From positions 11,656,501-11,720,500 of the forward strand of contig NC_037091.1 of the NCBI RefSeq assembly GCF_002994745.2: a DNA stretch of 64,000 nucleotides. The letters are read 5' to 3'. This stretch comes from Rosa chinensis. Its lineage: Eukaryota > Streptophyta > Magnoliopsida > Rosales > Rosaceae. The notes below the pieces were generated by a model. It saw nothing but the letters and a program-made list of their open reading frames with translations. It searched no databases and was not told where the DNA came from. The number at the start of each line of letters is the position of its first letter. The stretch's first letter is position 1. A program made the translations under genes and the position numbers. Below, in pieces: positions 55,501-64,000 of the stretch.

Positions 55501-56573
55501 TACATTCCATTGGGTTGGGGTTAAATTGAAAAGAACAAAATGAGAAAAATGGAATTTGGAGAATAATAAGGTTGCTCTTTTAAGAGCTGAAATGTTCCAA
55601 GACCCTTTGCATATGCATTGCTAAGACTGCCATATATCAATTTTTTTTTTAAAAGTAAACTCTTAAGGATTGAATAATTCTAGTGCTCACTTTAGTGATG
55701 TGTTTAGAGGCTAAATTCTCTGAGGTTAGATTGTAACCCCTTTGTACCCTCTTTAAACTTGTTTTGTAACTTCTTCGTACTCCATGATGGGTGGTCAAAT
55801 GTATAGCAGGCATTTTTTTATGCAAGCCTTTGTTGTACTAACACAAGAATATATCAAATGCACCAGGAGGGCGAGATTGGCGCACAGGGGAGACGCTTTG
55901 AACACAAAGTAACAATGTTGTAAATTTTTATTCCCAAAGTGATTCGGCAATTTCTATGACACTAGGATCCTTTATAATGTTTTTGATATTTTGATTTTCT
56001 TTGTCTTTTTTTCTTGTTTTGAGTTTGAATAATAGTTCTTTTTCTAACATGTTCCTTCTGTTTTGTTGACCTTGATAGGGAAACTTGATGGTACAAAAGG
56101 ATTTGTGAAGGAAGACTCACTGCTAGTAGTGTAGTGGAGAAAAACATAAGGGTTTTTTGTAAAAATTTCTGGTGAGTCTTCAGTGTTTGTGATTTATACA
56201 TATATGAGTCAGCAAGTAGCTAAATATCCTTTTGCTGATGTCTTTGCCTACACATAATGATTATACGTTTACTGCTAGCTAGTTGAGTATAATCATAAGT
56301 TCATTTTTTATTCCATGATAGAGTATTATATTATTTTGTATAATAGAAGTATCAGCATGGTATGCAATCTGAACATTAGAATTGTCATGGATCGATTTAA
56401 TTGTTGCAGCTATATGTGGATGAATTTGTATGTGTTAAGACCACTCTTACCAGTACTAGTCTTAACGAATATATTGTATATTAAAAGTATGAGCATGTTA
56501 AGCAATGTTACTTTTAGAATTAGCATCTATTTGAGTGTGTTTTGTTATATATGAAGGAACCTATATATTTAAG
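52557..56573 (+). other. Long 5' region of the CACTA element
   Basis: No coding frame. 52740-53450 is CT-rich and has exon-like pieces with GT/AG borders (for example gttttgcag at about 53310-53318 and gcaag-gttagt at about 53435), suggesting spliced untranslated leader exons. A 20-base G run lies at 53921-53940, followed by a GA-rich tract, and a (ttta)n repeat at about 53846-53870. A further acceptor-like site is at about 56079. Otherwise T-rich intron-like sequence. Confidence 0.5.
53921..53940. repeat. 20-base G homopolymer
   Basis: An uninterrupted run of 20 G preceded by ccc, followed by a purine-rich (GA) stretch to about 54060. It can form G-quadruplex structures and is prone to sequencing and assembly length error. 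Confidence 0.8.
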
Positions 56574-59500
56574 ATGGATAAATCATGGATGCATGCTGAT
56601 AGAAGATCAAAGAAGTTTGAGCTAGGACTAGCAGAGTTTCTCAAGTTTGCCGAGTCTAATGCCAATAACAAAAACAAGATTTCTTGTCCTTGCTTGAAAT
56701 GTAGTAACACGGAGGGATTTTCTGTTGGAGTTATTAAGGATCATATATTTTGGAATGGTATTAACGAGAGTTATAAGCATTGTAGGTGGCACGGGGAACC
56801 TACTACATCTACTATGAATGACAATAGAGTTGAATCTGAAACTGTAGATTGGGAACCTGGGATGGGGGAGAATGATTGGGGCTTTGGAGAAAGTGAGGAT
56901 GAGCAGATTTCCGAAGACTCTAATGAGTTTTTGAAGTATGTAGAGGATGGGGATCAACCTTTGTACCCAGGTTGTACAAAGACAACCAAGCTAAATGGTC
57001 TGATTCAGACCTTCAATTTGAAAGCAAAGCATGGAATGACCGATGCTTGCTATTCAGATATGCTTATCATGATTGGGGGTCTGCTTCCTGAAGGGAATCA
57101 GGTTCCTTTGTCTTTGTATGAAGCGAAAAAGACACTTAGTGCTTTAGGGATGGAGTATGAAAAAATTCATGCTTGTCCTAATGACTGCATCTTATATAGA
57201 CAGCAGCATGCAGATGCTCTTATCTGCCCCAACTGTGGTGTTCCAAGGTGGAAATTGGGTAGGGATAAAACTGTGAAAGAAGGTATACCTGCGAAGGTTT
57301 TATGGTACTTTCCACCAATCCCAAGGTTCAAACGAATGTATCAATCGACCAACATAGCTAAGAATCTTACTTGGCATGAGTCTGGTAGAAAGAAAGATGG
57401 AATGATGCGACACCCAGCTGATTCTCCTATTTGGGAATTACTTGACAAACAATATCCACAATTCAGTAGTGACCCTAGAAACCTCAGACTAGCCCTATCT
57501 TCTGATGGATTTAACCCGCATAGTTCTCTAAGCAGCAAGTATTCTTGTTGGCCAGTTATACTGGTCACATATAACCTTCCTCCATGGCTTTGTATGAAGA
57601 GGAAGTTTATGATGTTGACATTGTTAATATCGGGACCGAAGCAACCTGGTAACGATATTGACGTCTACTTGCAGCCATTAATAGATTATCTGAAAGTATT
57701 GTGGGATGGAGTTGAGGGAGTATACGATGCACTAAGAGGGGACTACTTCAAATTGAAAGCGGTGCTGCTGTGGACTATTAATGACTTTTCCGCATACGGG
57801 AACTTGTCTGGTAGCATTGTTAAAGGATACAATGCTTGTCCAATATGCCTTGACCAGACTTGACCTTATAGGTTAAAGAGAGGTAAAAAAATGGCATTCA
57901 TGAGGCATCGCAGGTTCCTACCTAGACATCATCCGTATAGGAAACAGGCTGCTGCTTTTGACAACACTGTAGAGGAGGACCTACCTCCTCTACCATTAAC
58001 TGGAGAGGAGGTGTTTGCTAGAGTAGAGGGTCTGAATTGTGTGTGTGGGAAAAAGAAACGCTCTCCTCCTGCCAAGGGTGTTGAAGACCAAGGCAGACCT
58101 TGCTGGAAGAAGAAGTCTGTCTTCTTTGAACTAGAGTACTGGAAATATATTCCGGTACGACATAATCTCGATGTCATGCACATCGAGAAGAACTGCTGTG
58201 ATGCCATCATTGGTACGCTGCTAAACATTCCCGGGAAGACAAAGGACGGGGTTGCAGCGCGTTTGGACATGGTGGAGATGGGTATTAAGGCTGGTTTGCA
58301 CCCAAAAGTTGGTGCCAAAAGGGATAAATTACCTCTGGCTAGTTGGAACTTGATGCTTGCAGAAAAAAAAATAGTTTGTGGCTCTTTTTTTGAAATGACG
58401 GTTCCTGTTAGGTTTTCGTCAAATGTAAGGAATCTTGTCTCTATGGAGGATTTAAAACTTGCCGGTCTAAAATCGCATGACTGTCACACTATCATGTAGA
58501 TTCTTCTTCCTGTTGCTTTACGTTCTGTTCTTGAGAAGCCGGTTAGGTATGCAATCATCCGCTTCTGCCTTTTCTTCAAGGCAATATGTGCTAAAGTGAT
58601 CGATGTTTCGAAGCTGGAAAAAATGCAAGCAGATTTGGTTGTTACTGTTTGCTTATTGGAGAAGTACTTCCCGCCTTCATTTTTCGACATTATGATCCAT
58701 CTAACTATGCATCTCGTAAGAGAAGTTCAGTTTTGTGGTCCGGTATTTTTTCGGTGGATGTACCCCTTTGAGAGGTACATGAAAATCTTTAAAGGGTGGG
58801 TTAGATGTCGAACGCATCCTGAGGGATGCATAGCAGAGTCTTATATTGTCGAAGAGGCTGTTGTGTTTTGCACTGAACGTATGCTTAGTGATGCTTCTAC
58901 TGCTGGAATCCCTGAAAGTTCCAAACCACGAGCCTGTAATGCATCCAAACCGCTATCAGGCGCTACCATGATTTCTGTCTATGGCAAGGAGATGCATCAA
59001 GCACATCTATGTATATTGCAGAATACCGAGGATGCAAGTCCTTATTTCATGTAAGTCATAAACTTTTAATTATCATCAGTTTTCCTACAGTCCATGAATT
59101 GATTAAATATTTTGTTACTTAAATCATTGAGTTTTGTGTGTTTGATATTCAGTGAACATCTGGAATTGTTGAAGCTTCTCAATCCAAGGTTTTCCAAAAA
59201 TGAAAAGTGGCTTAAGGATAAACAAAACCAGACCTTTGCTGTCTGGTTAAAAGAGAGGGTATGCGATCATATACTTGATTCTTAGTGATTAACAAAAAAT
59301 AAGATTTGAACATTATGCTAATGTAATCTATTATTGATTTGAAGGTTTCAAATGAACTGCAGTTTCCGGACAATAATGTTTAGGAAACAATGAGGTGGAT
59401 GTCAAGTGGACCGAATCATGTAGTGCCGACCTTTAGTGGATACCAAGTTAATGGTGTTGATTTCAACACTAAGGAGCGGGACAATGTGCGATCAGTGCAA

Positions 59501-60013
59501 AACAGTGGGGTTTTTTTGGTGGCTGATGCAATGCAAGTTTCTAGTGCAAAGGATAAAAATCCCAAAACTGATGATATGGACTTCGATGGTGTCATACAAC
59601 AAATATGGGAGGTGGACTACTACAAGTTTAGGGTACCATTGTTTAAATGTGATTGGGTTGAGAATGTTAGGGGCATTAAAGTAGATGAACTAGGGTTCAC
59701 ATTGGTAAATCTGAATAGGAAAGGTCATCTTAATGATGCTTTTGTCTTAGCTAGCCATGTTAAGCAAATATTTTACATTGAGGATCCCCTCGATGCTCAA
59801 TGGTCAGTGGTAGTAAGGGTCCTAGATAGAGACTATCAAGGGGCTGATTCGGATGAGGAGTTAGAAGATATTGAAGTAGAACAACAGCCATTTGAAGCAA
59901 CAATGCCATCCATCGAGACTTTTGATAATATAGATGGTGATCAGCATAGCAATTATATGCGTCCTGGAGATGAAGCAATATGGGTGGAAAATGACTGCAA
60001 TCAACGTGGCTGA
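56574..60013 (+). pseudogene. TNP2-family CACTA transposase
   Basis: Start chosen at 56574 (MDKSWMHADRRSKKFELGLA), the usual start of the transposase-associated domain, with its CPCLKC and CRWHG zinc-type residues. The TNP2 domain follows (GCTKTTKLNGLIQTFNLKAK to CPICLDQT), then SYRL-like sequence with RRFLPRHHPYRK. Next is the DUF4218 region (RWMYPFERYMKIFKGWVR, about 58755) and, after introns near 59054-59152 and 59260-59344, a DUF4216 region (about 59450-59830). Stops interrupt the frame at 57861, 58497 and near 59381. The protein would bind and cut the element ends. Otherwise it is well conserved, so inactivation looks recent. Confidence 0.85.
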
Positions 60014-60305
60014 GGGCAAAAAAAAAAAAAACACTTAGTTAAAGTTGTTTGTTCGTGATTGATTTGTTTTAGAATGCCTATATATATGTACTGATCTGTT
60101 TGATGAAACATGTATATTAACACTTCCAATTATGTTAGTTATTTCATTGTCTTCTGTGTTGTTTAATTTTGAGTTGTGTTAGTAATTTCATTGCTTTATG
60201 TGTTAGTTATTTCATTGTTTTATGTGTTTTTGTTTCACCTGTTTATTGACATTAATTGTTAACATATATTATGGGGCTAACTGTGTTTATTATGTATTGC
60301 AGGTC

Positions 60306-63300
60306 ATGGCTCCATCTGCAAGCACATCGAAAGTTGCTAGATCTATAGCCTTAAGGATAAAGGCGGTACAGATGAAACGTAGTAGAAAAACCGTCTCTGA
60401 ACCACCTATTACTTCTCCAAATCGTAAACCTGCTACCCCCAAGAAGGCTGAAGCAAGACTGACAGAAGCCAACAAGGCTACCTTCCCTAGGAGAAGTCCG
60501 CGAAAACATAAAGCTACTCAGTCCAGCAAGGATGCGTCCGCCAAGAGAAGTATGCCACCGCCTAAAGCAGGAAATTCCAAGAAGGCTGTGGCAACAAAGA
60601 AGTCGTCGTCCAGTCGTAAGTCTGCAAAGAGCAAGTCATCCGAGGATTCTGATGATGATGATGATAACGTCACTGGTGGATTGAGGTTGCTTAAGCGAGG
60701 GATGGTAACCATGAATAAAATTACCAGGCGACTGATTCGAGCAAAGAAGCTAAAGGTCAATTGTAATGCTGATGGGGAGCCAATTGGGAAGGCATCTAAG
60801 AAGATGCAGTCATACATTGGGGTGTTGGCACACACCAAGATCCCAATATCTATAAATGATTGGAGAAATGTGCCTTCGGATGAAGTGAAAAAGACAAGAT
60901 TTGGAATAGTATTCAGGTAAACAATCAGTCTATATATAAGTTGTTGCTAGCTGTTCACTGATTTACATTTCATTATTCTTATTTTTTTCAAAAAACAGTA
61001 ATTAAACCTATGATACTTTGTATTCGTGAATGTGTAGGATGCTTATGTGGTGCCAAAAGAATGGAAGAAAATGGTGATTACATCAGCCGGCCACAAATGG
61101 AGAGAGTTCAAGAGTAAACTAACCAACTGGTACATTATTCCCTATCTGGATTCTCCTGAACTTTTACAGTTCCCTCCAGATGATTATTGATCCATTGAGG
61201 TAGATGAATGGAATACGTTCGTGGCTGATAGAACTTCACAATAATTTCAGGTTTGTCTAATACCATACTTGGACATGCAGTTGTGGAACAGTTTATGCAT
61301 TATTAGTTAGTGTTTATGCAGATACTAAAATATAATGCATAATTCTATATATGTTTTATAGATACTCCGTGAAAAGCAGAGAATAAAGAGGAAGGAGAAT
61401 AAGTATCCTCATCGAATGTCACGGAAAGGATATGCTAACTTCCAAGAAGAACTGGTGAGTATTCGTCTTACAAATCTATTTACAATATATTTGTTATTCT
61501 TTTCAGTTTACACCAAACTGATCATGATGTCACACGTATCTATTCATATTTATAGGCTGAAAAAATACCGATTGAAGAATTGGATCGTGCTACGATGTGG
61601 ATAAAGGCCCGGCAAGACAAGAGCGGCAACTTCAAAGGGCCAGCAGTGAAGAAGAAGGTCGAAAAAATTGTAAGTTCAGTTTTTTGTAATTGTTTATTAC
61701 TTGTTTGCTTTTTTGTTTTTTTGTTTTTTTGTTTTTTTTTCAGGTTTTGTATCCCAAGGATAATTTTTGTGTGCTGTGATTGATGTCTATATTAGGAAAG
61801 TTTGAAGAGGAAAGTGTTTGAAGGAGAAATCAACCCTGAAGGAACAGATGATGTTCTGACTTTGGCGTTGGGAAATCCTGAGTATCCTGGTAGGGTACGC
61901 GGTGTTGGTGGCTTCGTTAAGCCTTCGGCATATTTTCATCTACCTAAACGCCAAATGCTAAATGTAGAAGATAGTGTTAGGGTAAGTGTTAAGAAGATAC
62001 TAGCAGAAGAGAAAGAAAATATCATTGCTCAGGAAAGAGCCAAATGGGAGTTGGAGATGGACCAACAAATTGCTAGGGAAAGAGCCGCTTGGGAGGAAAG
62101 GTTTCAGAAGTTAGAAGCGATGGTTAATGGGAAAGAGATGCCAGTTGACTCACCCAAACCTGTGACACCGTTGAATGATTTAGGCTCTGGCCAGGGCAGC
62201 TGTTCAAGGCAACTTGAAAAGGCTGGTTTGAAAGCTATTGAAATTGAAGCTGCCAAAACTGCCAAGAAGAAGTTAGATTTAGGGGAGGACCAGCAGAAAG
62301 TAGTTGAGGAGAATGAAGTCTTTGTGGATGGGGAGCTGAACATCAAACTAACCTCGATTATTGAGGAGGAGGTTAGAAATGATTTAACTCTGAAAAAAAA
62401 TGCAGTTGTGGAGCAAGTGCAAGTGCCTGTAATTAATCGCTACCCTAGCTTTACTTTCTTTTTCCTTACAATTAGTTTTCTTTTCTTTTTCTTTACAATT
62501 ACATTTCATCAACCATATTGATGACATTGCTGCCTCAAATGTGACTAATGCTTACATATTTTTTGGTTTGAATTAGCAGGTTCAGTCCACCAATATTGTC
62601 CAGTCAGGGTGTAAACTTGCGATAGATTCATTGGACAACATAGTGGCTGAAGGAACGATCATTCAAGTGGATGTTGAGTCCTACAAGCAAACTATCCATG
62701 GTGTTCCAATGGCTGAGGAAAATGTCCGAGTATCGATCACCAAATCTATTGTTGCTAATGCTTTGCTACCAATTCCTATTAATGATGAGATTCTGTTTGT
62801 CCGCGATTCAATTGGTACATGCATTGCTTGGCCTAGAGACTGGGTTATACCCACTGCAGCTGATGCAAAGGTAATGTAGTTTGCTTAAATTCATTTTTAA
62901 CCTTTTCTTACCAAAACTCCCATGTGAGCTGTTATATTACATGATATAGAAATACTAATCATGCAATGTTATTTTTTATATCAATTGCAGCAGCAAAAGC
63001 ATAAAATTGTGAGGAGCAAAAAGAAGGATATATATAATGAGGATTTTGATCATGATGATTTGGACAAGCTGCCACCCAATTTGCCTCCACCACTTAAGAC
63101 GTTGGCCACATGGGCTAATGATAACTTGAAGGATGGGATCACCATCCACACAACCTTAGGCGAGGAATTATTTGGATATCTAAAAAAGGTCGCCATCTTC
63201 AGAAGGGATGTGTATGCCATGACCAACATGAAGGAGGTTTTTGCCGGCTGCATTGTGATGTATATGAGGTCTGTAATGCATTTTAAATGAAGTTGTTAAT

Positions 63301-63958
63301 TCAGTGTTATTGAATGATATTTTGAGACTTGTGGTTTTACAGCTTCCTTTATCAAGTGTTGAAGAAATCGAAGATGCTTGGTATGATTGGCTTCCTAGAT
63401 CCTGCTAATACTGGTGTCATTGGCTGTGGAAATCCGACTGAACGGGCTCGTTCTTTGTCAGTTTCTTATGAAAGAGGGAAGCCTGGTCAGATTTTTTTGG
63501 TCCCCTATAATTCAGGGTACGAAAGCTTCATTCATGCATTTTTGTTTTTGTAAATATTGACTTCTGATCTCATAAATATAGCAATGCAAGTACCTAAATC
63601 AGATTCGTGTTGGTATTGATTATCATAAATTTGAATGCCAGCTGTCTTTGGATGTTGACGGTGGTGAACCCCACTGAAGAAGTTGTGTATTTCATGGATC
63701 CGCTAAAGAGGCAACTCATCACCTGTGAATGGAGAACTATTGTGGACAAGTAAGTGTAGCTAGCTTGATGGGTTTTTTGTTAGTATTATGTACAAAACGG
63801 TTTAGTCCTCTTTTTTTTGGAGATATCGATTCTCAATTTATAAGTTGTTAGTTTCATCATAATTTTGTGTATTGTGTTGTTGTTGAAGCTCCATCAAAAT
63901 ATTGAATGCACAAAAACATAGGAAAGGCCGAAAGACAGTTCAATGGAAAAACTGTGCA
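60306..63958 (+). pseudogene. CACTA second gene: Ptta/En/Spm-type protein with Ulp1-like C-terminus (partial)
   Basis: Start MAPSASTSKVARSIALRIKA at 60306. Exon estimates: 60306-60916, 61038-61249, 61362-61454, 61556-61669, 61796-62428, 62580-62870, 62991-63268, 63343-63516, 63642-63749 and 63889-63958, continuing past the window. The N-terminal part is basic with a KSSEDSDDDDD acidic run. A plant Ptta/En/Spm transposase region follows (KKMQSYIGVLAHTKIPIS, YVVPKEWKKM), then a coiled coil (about 62020-62130) and a CKLAIDSLDNIVAEGTI block. The end resembles a C48/Ulp1 peptidase (VYFMDPLKRQL). The first exon join shifts frame, and exon 2 has stops after PPDDY and in TSQ-FQ. The usual catalytic His-Trp reads Leu-Trp (GCLWMLTVV). 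Confidence 0.7.
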
Positions 63959-64000
63959 GTATGTGTTCCCCATCTAGCTAACTATTTATATTTGAATTTT

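Larger units (their letters stand above)
52277..64000 (+). mobile_element. CACTA (En/Spm) transposon, left end and most of the body
   Basis: It starts with CACTATGCCAAAAAGGCC and a subterminal array of tcagacgac words, and encodes a TNP2-family transposase (56574-60013) and a second gene (from 60306). The right end is beyond the window, so it is longer than 11.7 kb, and the 3-bp TSD cannot be checked (left flank caa at 52274-52276). Both genes carry stops, so this copy is probably inactive unless translated from edited splice forms. Confidence 0.85.

Overview
The window is 64 kb of AT-rich plant nuclear DNA, almost certainly from a eudicot. Intron-bearing genes with GT/AG splice sites, Ty3/gypsy, Ty1/copia and L1 retrotransposons, CACTA and hAT transposons, and tRNA-primed LTR elements all support this. 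The repeat families remind me of Rosaceae, but I cannot confirm that from sequence alone. By eye, well over 80% of the window is transposable-element DNA. Only one convincing intact host gene is visible: a four-exon EF-hand/ZZ-zinc-finger gene at 28319-30162. I see no CRISPR, rRNA or intact tRNA gene.

Layout. (1) 1-1954 is non-coding and holds a short SINE-like insertion. (2) 1955-9191 is a decayed minus-strand Ty3/gypsy element. Its reverse transcriptase is split by a 3.6-kb CACTA-type element (2691-6337) that carries two exons of an FKBP-type peptidyl-prolyl isomerase gene. That CACTA element is itself interrupted by a 912-bp hAT-type element (4437-5348). A second hAT-type element of the same family (7308-8184) splits the gypsy gag zinc-knuckle region. 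(3) 9217-12815 is a 5'-truncated L1-type LINE on the minus strand, joined to an LTR-like block (12816-13746). (4) 14039-26213 is a solo chromovirus-like LTR. It is opened by a Ty1/copia element (15538-24365), which contains an inverted, deleted second copy of the same family, and by a foldback MULE-type MITE (25048-25442). (5) 26214-32604 is the only gene-bearing stretch. It holds the EF-hand/ZZ gene, a decayed EF-hand paralogue at about 31990, a SINE, and duplicated intergenic segments that suggest an old tandem gene cluster. (6) 32605-51507 is a three-level nest: a solo LTR, opened by an Athila-like element carrying only gag and protease, one LTR of which is opened by an 8,000-bp element with two 2,390-bp LTRs and no recognisable protein. 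(7) 51508-52276 is flanking DNA with a long inverted repeat. (8) 52277 to the window end is a large CACTA (En/Spm) transposon with a TNP2 transposase pseudogene and a second gene of the plant Ptta/En/Spm type, whose C-terminus resembles a Ulp1 protease.

How the parts relate. The nesting order is read from target-site duplications (TSDs) and, in two cases, from an intact empty site in a paralogous copy within the window. The gag-protease-only element and the coding-free 8-kb element share the same primer-binding site and similar internal motifs. They look like non-autonomous members of one lineage that would depend on polymerase and integrase supplied in trans. The EF-hand/ZZ gene is the likely host function; its two-module architecture and the nearby pseudogene point to repeated local duplication. 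I did not find a clearly new biological system. The most unusual items are the duplicated EF-hand/ZZ gene, the gene-capturing CACTA, the copia element with an inverted internal copy, the non-autonomous LTR pair, and the CACTA second gene with a substituted catalytic histidine.
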